A stretch of DNA of 64,000 nucleotides. Origin: an uncultured Bacilli bacterium. GTDB lineage: Bacteria; Bacillota_I; Bacilli_A; RF39; UBA660. Made by a program: the position numbers and the translations under genes. Of this stretch, positions 7,744 through 16,017 are shown piece after piece. The stretch spans positions 186,001-250,000 of the forward strand of contig CAJTLN010000002.1 of assembly GCA_910577505.1 (NCBI GenBank). The letters run 5' to 3'. Every line of letters begins with the position of its first letter. Position 1 is the first letter of the stretch. The notes under the pieces were generated by a model. The model ran no database searches, was not told the origin of the DNA, and saw only the letters and a program-made list of their open reading frames with translations.

Positions 7744-9216
7744 ATGAAAAAAATTTTGGTAGGAATGTTATTAGTAGCAATGTGTTTTTTTATTTGTAAT
7801 GAAGTAAAAGCTGAAACTTTTGTAGAAGGAAGTTTTATTAATGGAGAATATATTAATAAAGTAAAGGATAAAAAAACATACTATATGACAATGCAGTTTA
7901 TTAAAGATAGTCAAGGAAGAATTGTTTATTGTTTAGAACCGTTTGTCGATTTTAAAACAGGACAAAGTTATAATGAATATTCTGGAGATTTAATGGGTTA
8001 TGGCAATTTAACAAGTGAACAAAAAAGAAGAATAGAACTTATCGTATACTATGGATATGGATACACTGGAAGATTAGAAGATAAGTGGTATGTTATTACA
8101 CAATATTTAATATGGAAGACAGTAGATGAAAAAGCAGATATTTATTTTACAAATAAATTAAATGGATCAAGAATTAGTAAATATGAAAATGAAATTAATG
8201 AAATAATGAGTGAGGTTTTAAGACATGATTATGTTCCTGAGTTTGTTAAAAAATATGAAATAAATTATGGTGATACATTAAAAATTGATGGGGTTATAAA
8301 GGACTATATTATTAATACAGATTATGAGTATTTCAATTTTGATAATGATTTAGTTATTGAAGGATTAACAAATAGTGGAAGAATAGGTGTTAGAAGAAAA
8401 AGCAATTATTATGATAATAATGTAGTAATTTATGATAGTGTGAGTAGTCAAGATTTAATTAGACCAGGTAATGTAGTAAATCCTGAATATTTTATTGATG
8501 TTGATGTTAGTAAAGGAAATATAAGTCTTGATATTAGAGATGATGATAGTGTTTATACTATTGAAAGTGATTTAAAAGATACTTGTTATGAAATTAGAAA
8601 GGAAGAACAATTTGTAGATAAAGTATGTACAGATAGTAAGCCATTAATTTATAAAAGCGTAGATTTACCATATGGTGATTATACAATTACACAAGTTAGT
8701 GTAGGGAAGGGCTATAGAAATGATACTAAAGTTTATAATGTAACGATTAATAAGATGAATCCTCAGGTAACAACAATTTTGTATAATAAATTAATAAGAA
8801 ATGATATTGAAATAATAAAATATGCATGTAAGGATAATCTGTGTGGATTTGAAAGAGATGCTAAATTTGAAATAAGAGATGTTAAAGGAAATTTAGTGAC
8901 GACAATAAGTACTTTAGAAAATGGTTATACTAATTATACTCTTGGATATGGAAAATATGATATACATCAAGTTAGTGGCTTGAAAAATTATACGGTGGCA
9001 GATGATTATAGTGAGAAGATTGTTGATGAAAGTTCTATACATAAAAAAGAGTTATATAATTATTATATTGAGAATGATGAAGTTGTTTTAGAACCAGAAG
9101 ATTCTTCTGAGGAAATTATTTTACCACCTAGGACTAGTGTAGATTTTAGTTTAGAGTTAGGTTATTTGAGTATTTTATTTACTTTAATATTAGGAATAAA
9201 AAAGATGTATTTTTAA
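7744..9216 (+). CDS. Thioester-domain surface adhesin
   Basis: A 490-residue secreted, wall-linked protein. A signal peptide (1-23) is followed by a thioester-type domain: C63 in YCLEP and Q120 in TQYLIW match the Cys and Gln that form the internal thioester in TQXA/TED adhesins of Gram-positive bacteria. Two CnaB/prealbumin-like segments follow (about 250-350 and 350-440). The C-terminus has LPPRTS at 460-465, a hydrophobic helix and the short tail KKMYF, resembling a PPKTG-type sortase signal. The start has a strong AAAGGAG site. The likely role is covalent or tight attachment to host or neighbouring-cell surfaces. No sortase gene lies in the window. Confidence 0.75.
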   Translation: MKKILVGMLLVAMCFFICNEVKAETFVEGSFINGEYINKVKDKKTYYMTMQFIKDSQGRIVYCLEPFVDFKTGQSYNEYSGDLMGYGNLTSEQKRRIELIVYYGYGYTGRLEDKWYVITQYLIWKTVDEKADIYFTNKLNGSRISKYENEINEIMSEVLRHDYVPEFVKKYEINYGDTLKIDGVIKDYIINTDYEYFNFDNDLVIEGLTNSGRIGVRRKSNYYDNNVVIYDSVSSQDLIRPGNVVNPEYFIDVDVSKGNISLDIRDDDSVYTIESDLKDTCYEIRKEEQFVDKVCTDSKPLIYKSVDLPYGDYTITQVSVGKGYRNDTKVYNVTINKMNPQVTTILYNKLIRNDIEIIKYACKDNLCGFERDAKFEIRDVKGNLVTTISTLENGYTNYTLGYGKYDIHQVSGLKNYTVADDYSEKIVDESSIHKKELYNYYIENDEVVLEPEDSSEEIILPPRTSVDFSLELGYLSILFTLILGIKKMYF

Positions 9217-9225
9217 ATATTTAGC

Positions 9226-9252
9226 AGGAGCTTTTAATAGCTTCTTTTTTTT
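9226..9252 (+). terminator. Terminator after adhesin gene
   Basis: AGGAGCT (9226-9232) pairs with AGCTTCT (9239-9245), including one G-U pair, followed by eight T. Confidence 0.75.
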
Positions 9253-9301
9253 GTCTATTTTTAATAATTTTGAAGTTTTTTTGGTCAAAATCGCGAAAAT
9301 G

Positions 9302-9310
9302 TGGTAAAAT
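9302..9310 (+). promoter_or_regulatory. dnaG-rpoD promoter P1
   Basis: TGG-TAAAAT extended -10 box about 95 bases ahead of dnaG. Confidence 0.45.
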
Positions 9311-9353
9311 ATTCAAGAATTTGGGATTTTTTTGAAAAAATTGCTTGAAAAAA

Positions 9354-9379
9354 AAGGAAATTGAGGGGTTACCTATAAT
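9354..9379 (+). promoter_or_regulatory. dnaG-rpoD promoter P2
   Basis: AAGGAAAT (9354-9361), 12 bases, TATAAT (9374-9379), continuing as AATTATAAGTAGAGGG up to the ribosome site. The same layout recurs ahead of the ABC transporter at 47888-47913. It lacks the TG extension seen at most other promoters here. Confidence 0.5.
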
Positions 9380-9403
9380 AATTATAAGTAGAGGGGTGAT
9401 TTT

Positions 9404-11152
9404 ATGGCCTTTGTAAGTAACGATGAAATAAATGCTATTAGAGCTAAAGCAAATATCGTTAATATAGTTGGCAGTTACATCCCTTTAACGCAACGTGGAA
9501 AAAATTATGTTTGTGTTTGCCCATTTCACGATGATCATTCACCAAGTATGAGTGTTTCAGAAGAAAAACAAATTTATAAATGTTTCTCATGTGGAGCAAC
9601 AGGGAATGTTTTTACATTTGTCTCAGAATTTGAAAACGTTTCTTTTATTGAAGCTGTTTCAATTGTTGCGAATAAATGTGGAATGGAATTATCTAAAAAT
9701 GCTTATATCAGTAATTTCACACCAGCTTTTTCAGAAGAAAAAGAAATAATGGAATTGAGTCAGAAGTTTTTTGCGAACAATTTAAGAACTTCAGTAGGCG
9801 AAGTAGCAATTAATTATTTAAAAGAGCGTGGGATAGATGAAGAAATAATTAAAGAATTTGGTATAGGTCTTAGCTTAGATAGTAATGATTCTCTGTATAA
9901 TTTATTGATTAAAAAGAATTATGATAGTAAAAAATTACTAGAAATAGGATTAGTTAATAGTGTTAATGGCAAAATATATGATATGTTTTCGAGAAGAATA
10001 ACGTTTCCATTGTGGGATAAAGATGGAAATATAGTAGGTTTTAGTGCTCGAGTTTATCGAGGAGAAAAAGATGTTTCTAAATATATGAATAGCAGAGAAT
10101 CCAAGATATTTAAAAAGGGAGAAACATTATACAATTATCATAATGCTAAAACAATAGCTAAAAGAGAAAAAGAAATAATTGTAGTAGAAGGATTTATGGA
10201 TGCAATAAGAATCGCTTCTATTGGTTTAAAAAATGTTGTTGCGCTACAAGGTACTGCAATGACTAATGAACAAATTCAGTTGTTAAAAAAATTAAGAGTT
10301 AAAGTTATATTATGTTTGGATAATGATAATGCTGGTTTAACTGCAACATTAAATAATGGTGAAGAATTAGTTAAAAATGATATTGAAACATTTGTTATAA
10401 GATTGAGTGGAAAAAAGGACCCAGATGAATATATTTTAGCAAATGGTGGAGAATCTTTTATTCATAATGTTAATAACCCGCTTACATTTTTTGAATTTAA
10501 AATGAATTATTTAAAGCAAAATAAAGATTTAAATAATGTTGAAGACTTAACTAATTACATTAATGATGTACTTAAAAATTTATCTAATAATGGTGACTCT
10601 ATTTTGCGAGAAGTAACACTTAATAAGTTAAGTAAAGACTATGATATATCTTTAGATGTGTTAAAAAGTAGATTAGAGCAAATGAAGCCAGTTGAAATTA
10701 AAAAATTTGAAGAAATTCCAAAACAAGAAAAACAAAAAAAAGACGCTTATACAATTGGTTCCGAGAAAATTCTTTATTTTATGATGAATGGGGAAGAATA
10801 TATAAAGAATTATCAAAAAAGATTAGGTTTCTTTAGTGAATCATTATATAGAGAATTAGCGAATGAAATTGTATATTTTTGGGAAAAAAATAAGAAAATT
10901 ACTATAGCAGATTTTATTACTTATGTGACAGATAATGTTACGATAAAGGATAAAGTAATGGAAATTGTAAACGAATCAATTAATGATGAAATAACAATAG
11001 AAGCTATGGATGAATATATATCAGCCGTTTTAAAAATTGTAACAAAAAATGAGATAAAACGACTAAAGAGCATAATGAAAAAAGAGCTAGATGTTGACAA
11101 AAAGATGAAAATTGCTTTGCAAATTGCTGAGCTTAAAAAAGAGGAAGTGTAG
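9404..11152 (+). CDS. dnaG: DNA primase
   Basis: Makes RNA primers at replication forks. The 582-residue protein has the N-terminal zinc ribbon (CPFH and CFSCG, about residues 37-64), then the Toprim core with VVEGFMD near residue 263 and LDNDNAG near 307, and a C-terminal helicase-binding region. The start has GGGGTGAT. rpoD follows after two bases, giving the classic dnaG-rpoD macromolecular synthesis arrangement of Firmicutes. Confidence 0.95.
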   Translation: MAFVSNDEINAIRAKANIVNIVGSYIPLTQRGKNYVCVCPFHDDHSPSMSVSEEKQIYKCFSCGATGNVFTFVSEFENVSFIEAVSIVANKCGMELSKNAYISNFTPAFSEEKEIMELSQKFFANNLRTSVGEVAINYLKERGIDEEIIKEFGIGLSLDSNDSLYNLLIKKNYDSKKLLEIGLVNSVNGKIYDMFSRRITFPLWDKDGNIVGFSARVYRGEKDVSKYMNSRESKIFKKGETLYNYHNAKTIAKREKEIIVVEGFMDAIRIASIGLKNVVALQGTAMTNEQIQLLKKLRVKVILCLDNDNAGLTATLNNGEELVKNDIETFVIRLSGKKDPDEYILANGGESFIHNVNNPLTFFEFKMNYLKQNKDLNNVEDLTNYINDVLKNLSNNGDSILREVTLNKLSKDYDISLDVLKSRLEQMKPVEIKKFEEIPKQEKQKKDAYTIGSEKILYFMMNGEEYIKNYQKRLGFFSESLYRELANEIVYFWEKNKKITIADFITYVTDNVTIKDKVMEIVNESINDEITIEAMDEYISAVLKIVTKNEIKRLKSIMKKELDVDKKMKIALQIAELKKEEV

Positions 11153-11154
11153 AT

Positions 11155-12255
11155 ATGGTAGAAATTAAAAGTTTTGAAGACAGAATTAAAGATTTGGTAG
11201 AATTAGGAAAGAAAAATAATAATATATTAACTTTCGAGCAATTAGCTGAATCTTTAAAAGGGTTAGATATTGATAATGATTCATTAGATCAACTTTATAA
11301 CACTTTAATGGAAAATGGAATTGAAGTAGTAGCGGATGAAAGTGGAAGTAGTGATGGACCTAAAAAATTAGAAGATGAAGAAGAAAATTTAGTTTTATCT
11401 GATGAAGAGATAACTAAAGATATAAATATTAATGATCCTGTTAGAATGTATTTAAAAGAAATAGGACGTATAAGTCTTCTTAGTAGTGAAGAAGAATTAG
11501 ATTTATCAGTAAAAATTGCAAATGGTGATGAAGCTGCAAAAAATATACTTGCTGAATCTAACTTACGTTTGGTTGTATCTATTGCAAAGCGTTATGTTGG
11601 CAGAGGATTATTATTCTTAGATTTAATTCAAGAAGGTAATATTGGTCTTATGAAAGCTGTAGAGAAATTTGACTACGGAAAAGGGTATAAGTTTAGTACA
11701 TATGCTACTTGGTGGATTAGACAAGCTATTACAAGAGCATTAGCTGACCAAGCTAGAACAATTCGTGTACCAGTTCATATGGTAGAAACAATAAATAAAA
11801 TGGCAAGAGTTCAAAGACAAATGACATTGGAACTTAATAGAGAACCAAGTGAAGAAGAATTGGCAGAAAAGATGGGTATTACTGTTGAAAAAGTAAGAGA
11901 AGTAATGAAGATTAGTCAAGATCCAGTATCATTAGATACACCAATAGGTGAAGAAGATGATTCACATTTGGGTGATTTTATTAAAGATGAAAGAAGCATG
12001 AGTCCAGAAGAATATGCTACAAATGAAATCTTAAAAGAAGAAATTAAAAATGTTTTGATGACTTTGCAAGAAAGAGAACAAGAGGTTTTAGAGTTAAGAT
12101 TTGGTTTAGTTGATGGGACTAGTCATACTCTTGAAGAAGTTGGTAAAAAGTTTAATGTTACACGTGAAAGAATAAGACAAATTGAAGCTAAAGCTTTAAG
12201 AAAATTAAGACATCCATCTAGAGCTAAAAAATTAAAAGATTTCTTAAGTGACTAA
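11155..12255 (+). CDS. rpoD: Primary sigma factor
   Basis: Housekeeping RNA polymerase sigma-70 factor, 366 residues, similar in length to Bacillus SigA. Region 1.1-like N-terminus is followed by region 1.2 (DPVRMYLKEIG), region 2 with the -10 reading helices (KFSTYATWWIRQAI), region 3, and region 4 with the HTH that reads -35 (TLEEVGKKFNVTRERIRQIE). The ribosome site GAGGAAG lies within the end of dnaG. The last eight bases overlap the trmK start. Confidence 0.97.
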   Translation: MVEIKSFEDRIKDLVELGKKNNNILTFEQLAESLKGLDIDNDSLDQLYNTLMENGIEVVADESGSSDGPKKLEDEEENLVLSDEEITKDININDPVRMYLKEIGRISLLSSEEELDLSVKIANGDEAAKNILAESNLRLVVSIAKRYVGRGLLFLDLIQEGNIGLMKAVEKFDYGKGYKFSTYATWWIRQAITRALADQARTIRVPVHMVETINKMARVQRQMTLELNREPSEEELAEKMGITVEKVREVMKISQDPVSLDTPIGEEDDSHLGDFIKDERSMSPEEYATNEILKEEIKNVLMTLQEREQEVLELRFGLVDGTSHTLEEVGKKFNVTRERIRQIEAKALRKLRHPSRAKKLKDFLSD

Positions 12256-12898
12256 GATAAGTAAAAGATTAAAAGCTATAGCAGAATTTGTTAATAAAAA
12301 GGATACATTGGTTGATGTTGGATGTGATCATGGATTACTAGGTATTTATTTGGTAGAAAAAAATAAAGTAAAAAAAGTTATTGCTAGTGATATTAATCAA
12401 AATGCTTTAAATAGTGCAATAAGAAATATAAAAAAAAGAAATATGAATATTGAAACTGTTTTAAGTGATGGAGTGAAAGATATAAACTTAAAAGGAATTA
12501 ATACATTAGTTATATCTGGTATGGGAACTAGTACGATATTACATATTTTAGAAAATAGTGAAAAAATAAAGAACATTCAAAAGTTAATAATTCAGTCTAA
12601 TAATGATCACGAATTGTTAAGAAGTAAAATGAATGAAAAAGGCTATTTTTTAGAAGATGAAAGTTATACTTATGATAAGAATAAATGGTATGTTACTTGT
12701 AAGTTTGTAAAAAGTAATGAAAAAAATACTGATATACAAATAAAATATGGTTTTTTAAGTAATAGTGATTATAATAACTATATGTTACAATATGAAAAAA
12801 GTATTTTAAAAAAGATACCTTTTACGGCAATAAGAGTAAAACTAATGGCATTAAAGAAATTAAATCAGTTAAAAAAAGCTATTTTATCTCAAAAATAG
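12248..12898 (+). CDS. trmK: tRNA (adenine-22-N1)-methyltransferase
   Basis: SAM-dependent enzyme expected to methylate A22 of tRNAs. The Rossmann SAM motif DVGCDHGLLG is at about residues 22-31, followed by ASDINQNAL and the SGMGT motif near residue 94 (usually GMGG in relatives). The length of 216 residues is near the family norm. It starts at GTG overlapping the end of rpoD by eight bases, consistent with the sigA-trmK neighbourhood of other Firmicutes. No nif3/yqfO follows, unlike in Bacillus. Confidence 0.88.
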   Translation: MTKISKRLKAIAEFVNKKDTLVDVGCDHGLLGIYLVEKNKVKKVIASDINQNALNSAIRNIKKRNMNIETVLSDGVKDINLKGINTLVISGMGTSTILHILENSEKIKNIQKLIIQSNNDHELLRSKMNEKGYFLEDESYTYDKNKWYVTCKFVKSNEKNTDIQIKYGFLSNSDYNNYMLQYEKSILKKIPFTAIRVKLMALKKLNQLKKAILSQK

Positions 12899-12904
12899 TT
12901 TTTT

Positions 12905-13156
12905 TTATAGAAAGAAAGTAGGAGAATTGTAAGAAATTGTATTTTCTGGTTTAGTATCCGTAAAAGTTGATGTTTCCGGTTTAGTGTATTCTTTATTATT
13001 GTTATTGGATGCAAAATTTTTAATAGAAGAAATAACTTTTCCAGAATTTGATATTAATGGTTTAACTTGTTTATATAGGGGAATCATTTGGTTGGCGATA
13101 TTTAAGGTTTTTGATATTCCATTGACAACTTTTAAAAGGGAAAGACTATTATTCAT
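12905..13156 (-). CDS. Small YqfQ-like protein
   Basis: An 83-residue protein on the minus strand. A helical N-terminal half containing KTLNIANQMIPLYKQVKP is followed by a polar, Asn/Thr-rich tail. This resembles the core of YqfQ/VrrA proteins, whose gene lies close to sigA in Bacillus, but the match is from memory. The chosen ATG has GGTGAT just upstream and a TATAAT box at 13172-13177 reading the same way. A plus-strand frame overlaps it but lacks such signals. Function unknown. Confidence 0.5.
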   Translation of the reverse strand: MNNSLSLLKVVNGISKTLNIANQMIPLYKQVKPLISNSGKVISSIKNFASNNNNKEYTKPETSTFTDTKPENTISYNSPTFFL

Positions 13157-13196
13157 ATCTATCACCAATATATTATATGAATAATAGTTTATTTTA

Positions 13197-13205
13197 TGAT
13201 ATACT
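13197..13205 (+). promoter_or_regulatory. Extended -10 promoter for prepilin peptidase
   Basis: TGA-TATACT, 33 bases ahead of the start codon. Confidence 0.5.
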
Positions 13206-13238
13206 TAATTAAGAATATGGGTTGTAAAAGGTGATATT

Positions 13239-14003
13239 ATGCTTTTTGATATATATGTAATATGTTTATTATTCGTAGTTGGAATTCTTACGGGAATGGT
13301 ATCTGTTATTATTGGATTAAAAGGTCCATTAAAAATAAAAGAATATTTTAATTGTTGTGATAATTGTAATAACATTTATAAATGGTATGAATTAATTCCT
13401 ATAGTGTCTTTCTTTATTTCACGTGGTGAATGTCACTATTGTAAGAAAGAGTTATCTATGATGTATCCTGTTCTTGAAATAATATCGGGAATGTTATTTT
13501 CTTTTTCTTATATGATATATGGATTTAGCTATGAAATGATGATAATGATTATCTTAACAATTCTTTCTTTAATAATATATGTTAGTGATTTTAAATATTA
13601 TGTTATTTTAGATGGACCTTTATTTTTATTTAGCATTATTATTCTAGCAATGAAATTTACGGTTTTTGGGTTTGAAACTTTTTTAATTTCATTTTGTAGT
13701 GGTATATTGATTTTTATTTTTATGATGATTATAAGATATATAGGAAATAGAATATTTAAACAAGAGTCATTAGGTGGGGGAGATATTAAATTATCAATGC
13801 TTTTTGGTTTTATGTTGGGAATTAGACTTAGTATAGTTTCGTTGGTTATAGGGTCCTTCTTAGCTTTTCCTTGTGCAGTATATTATTCTTTAACAGATAA
13901 GAGTAGAGAAATTCCCTTTGGTCCTTTTTTGGTTACAGGGTTATATTTAGTCTTTGTTTTTATGGAACCAATAAATAGTTTTTTATCAATCATTTTTAAG
14001 TAA
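13239..14003 (+). CDS. Type IV prepilin peptidase (A24)
   Basis: Membrane aspartyl protease that cleaves and N-methylates type IV pilin-like precursors. The 254-residue protein has the N-terminal zinc-type cysteine pairs (CDNC and CHYC, about residues 39-70), a first catalytic Asp in SDFKYY near residue 112, and the GGGDIK motif carrying the second Asp. Multiple membrane helices fit the family. The start has AAGGTGAT. It faces a PilB-like ATPase gene across back-to-back terminators. Its pilin substrates are not in this window. Confidence 0.9.
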   Translation: MLFDIYVICLLFVVGILTGMVSVIIGLKGPLKIKEYFNCCDNCNNIYKWYELIPIVSFFISRGECHYCKKELSMMYPVLEIISGMLFSFSYMIYGFSYEMMIMIILTILSLIIYVSDFKYYVILDGPLFLFSIIILAMKFTVFGFETFLISFCSGILIFIFMMIIRYIGNRIFKQESLGGGDIKLSMLFGFMLGIRLSIVSLVIGSFLAFPCAVYYSLTDKSREIPFGPFLVTGLYLVFVFMEPINSFLSIIFK

Positions 14004-14021
14004 CGTTAAGTTACTTTTTTT
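13999..14021 (+). terminator. Terminator after prepilin peptidase gene
   Basis: AGTAAC (13999-14004) pairs with GTTACT (14010-14015), followed by T. Confidence 0.65.
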
Positions 14022-14023
14022 AT

Positions 14024-14050
14024 AAAAAAAAGAACATAAAATGTTCTTTT
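14024..14050 (-). terminator. Terminator of PilB-like gene
   Basis: Read on the minus strand, AAAAGAACAT pairs with ATGTTCTTTT across a four-base loop and ends in a T-run. Confidence 0.75.
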
Positions 14051-15680
14051 AAAAATTATTGATGTAAGAATCTCCGTAGTTGAAGTCATCATCGTCATCA
14101 TCGTCTGTTATTACGATTGGTTTTGCTGTTGATTTAGTTTTTTCTTCAATTGGTTTAGCTTTTTCTTCTTTTTTAGGCGTTTCGGCTTTTTTTGTTTCAT
14201 TTTCAATTATTGTTGATAGTATATTTTGCAATTCTTCATCATTATTTTTGATTTCATTAATTGATTCAGCAATTTTTGTTGTTTCTTTTTCTTCATCTTT
14301 ATTGTTTTTCTCGTTATTTTTATTATCTTTTTCTATTTCTTCATATTTTATTTTATTTTCTTCGATGTTCTCACTTTTTTTTGCTATTTCATTTCCTTTA
14401 TCTTTAATAATATTAGTTTCATTTTCTGGTTCAACGTCTTCTTCGATATCTTTGCCTAAAATGATATCTTCAAGTTTTTTATTATCATCAGTTAAATCTA
14501 ATTTTAAATCCATTATTCTTATTATTTCTTCAAACGATGTGTCACCATTAATTGCCTTTTGTAAACCATCTTTTAAAATGTTATTATTTTCTTCATATAT
14601 TATGTTTCTGATTAGTTTACGATTTCTATTATTTGAAATAGCATTTCTTAATTCATTATCAACTTTTATAACTTCAGCAATAGGTATTTGATCAACGTAA
14701 CCATTTTTGCATTCTTCGCATCCTTTTGGGTAATATAGTTCTTCTACTTCTTCACCTAAAATGTTTTTGATTATTTTGGCTTCATAGTTACTTATCTTCT
14801 TTTTTTCACGACATGTTGGACATAGCTTTTTTACTAATCTTTGAGATATTATTCCAATTAAATTAGACCCTAAAAGGTAGTTTTCAACTTCCATATTAAG
14901 TAATGTATCAACTGTTTGATAAGCTGTTTTAGTATTCATAGTAGATATAACAAGACGACCTGATAGAGAAGCTCTTAGAGCCATTCTGGTTGTTTCGTCA
15001 TCAACAAGTTCGTTAATTGCAATTATATTTGGATCTTGCAATAAAATGCTTCGTAGAAGATTACGGTATGTCAAACCTTTTTCTGGAGAAATTTGAACTT
15101 GATTGACTCCTTTTATTTTCATTTTTATAGGATCTTCAATAGAAATTATATTATTAGATTTACTATTTAATTCTTTAAGAATTGAATATAGGGTAGTTGT
15201 TTTACCAGAGCTAGCTGTTCCTGTGACAAGAATAATTCCTTGTGATTCTTTTAATAATTCTTTTATTTTTTTGACATCATTATTATTAAAACCAATTCTA
15301 CTTATACTTTTAATATTTTTGGCATAATTAGAAATATGGACAACTAATTTTTCACCATCAATTATTGGCAATGAAGAAACACGCATGTTGTGAGATTTAC
15401 TATCTAGTTCAAAATTAATTGTTCCTATTTGTGGAACTAAAGAATCTGTAATATTCATACCAGATAGAATTTTTACTCTGGTAATAATGTTAGTTTTTAC
15501 ATTATCTGGTGCAGTAGAGTATTCAGTTAATTCACCATTTATTCTAAATTTTATTATAAGTTCATCGGCAGTTGGATCGAAATGAATGTCTGTTGCTTTC
15601 ATTTTTATTGAATCAGTTAATATTTTTTTAACTATACTAACTGTAGGTTCTTTTTCAAAATCAAATTCACGTAGTGCCAT
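14049..15680 (-). CDS. PilB/GspE-type secretion ATPase
   Basis: A 543-residue hexameric-type ATPase expected to power pilus or pseudopilus assembly at the inner face of the membrane. It has Walker A GTASSGKTTT near residue 155, a Walker B-like segment IIAINELVDDET (family usually has GEIRD), and a zinc-binding pair of CxxC motifs (CPTC, CEEC). The last 170 residues are unusual: a Lys/Glu/Asn-rich, probably coiled or disordered tail ending in a run of seven Asp. The usual N-terminal GspE domain is missing. The ATG chosen follows GAGGTGG; a GTG three codons earlier is less likely. pilC and pilins are not nearby. Confidence 0.85.
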   Translation of the reverse strand: MALREFDFEKEPTVSIVKKILTDSIKMKATDIHFDPTADELIIKFRINGELTEYSTAPDNVKTNIITRVKILSGMNITDSLVPQIGTINFELDSKSHNMRVSSLPIIDGEKLVVHISNYAKNIKSISRIGFNNNDVKKIKELLKESQGIILVTGTASSGKTTTLYSILKELNSKSNNIISIEDPIKMKIKGVNQVQISPEKGLTYRNLLRSILLQDPNIIAINELVDDETTRMALRASLSGRLVISTMNTKTAYQTVDTLLNMEVENYLLGSNLIGIISQRLVKKLCPTCREKKKISNYEAKIIKNILGEEVEELYYPKGCEECKNGYVDQIPIAEVIKVDNELRNAISNNRNRKLIRNIIYEENNNILKDGLQKAINGDTSFEEIIRIMDLKLDLTDDNKKLEDIILGKDIEEDVEPENETNIIKDKGNEIAKKSENIEENKIKYEEIEKDNKNNEKNNKDEEKETTKIAESINEIKNNDEELQNILSTIIENETKKAETPKKEEKAKPIEEKTKSTAKPIVITDDDDDDDFNYGDSYINNF

Positions 15681-15713
15681 ATAAGCCACCTCACTTTATT
15701 ATTCTCTTATATA

Positions 15714-15742
15714 ATTATAACTTATTTATTTTTTTTACTCAA
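15714..15742 (-). promoter_or_regulatory. Promoter of PilB-like gene
   Basis: On the minus strand, TTGAGT and TATAAT are separated by 17 bases, about 30 bases ahead of the start codon. Confidence 0.65.
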
Positions 15743-15752
15743 TAAAATTTTA

Positions 15753-15781
15753 TTGCTTTTAAATATTAGTTGATTTATAAT
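15753..15781 (+). promoter_or_regulatory. Promoter of the valine T-box operon
   Basis: TTGCTT (15753-15758), a 17-base spacer and TATAAT (15776-15781), directly ahead of the T-box leader. Confidence 0.7.
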
Positions 15782-15789
15782 ACTTTTAG

Positions 15790-15996
15790 TTACGTTGAAC
15801 AAGAGGAGTAATCTAATCGGAAGTAATAGAGAGTTCTTGGGTGGTGGAAAAGAATATGAAAGATAGATGAAGGTTGCTTGGGAGTAGACATTTGTCCGTT
15901 AATATGCGTTAAATATTTGAGATGTATAACAATAGTTATAAATTAAGGTGGTACCGCGGGTTTATACTCGTCCTTAAGTTTATAGCTTTTTTTATT
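15790..15996 (+). promoter_or_regulatory. T-box leader, valine specifier
   Basis: A T-box riboswitch. The core AAGGTGGTACCGCGGG is at 15945-15960 and pairs with CGTCCTT just downstream as the antiterminator. The likely specifier codon is GTT at 15873-15875 (Val), matching valS two genes on. A T-run follows at about 15987, but I could not resolve a separate terminator stem. The hairpin nearest the T-run appears to be an extension of the antiterminator itself. Confidence 0.85.
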
Positions 15997-16017
15997 TTGA
16001 TAGAAAGGGGAATACTG

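Noticed and set aside
12984..13184. A 66-codon plus-strand frame opposite the small YqfQ-like gene.
   Set aside because: It has no ribosome site or promoter, while the minus-strand frame has GGTGAT and a TATAAT box in the right places.
14080..14691. A 203-codon plus-strand frame antisense to the PilB-like gene.
   Set aside because: It is Ser/Phe/Ile-rich, the mirror of the Lys/Glu/Asn tail read backwards, with no ribosome site. The minus-strand ATPase is clearly real.
15922..16017. An upstream extension of the HD gene in frame with it.
   Set aside because: It covers the T-box core and terminator region. The ATG at 16018 has a good AAAGGGG site.
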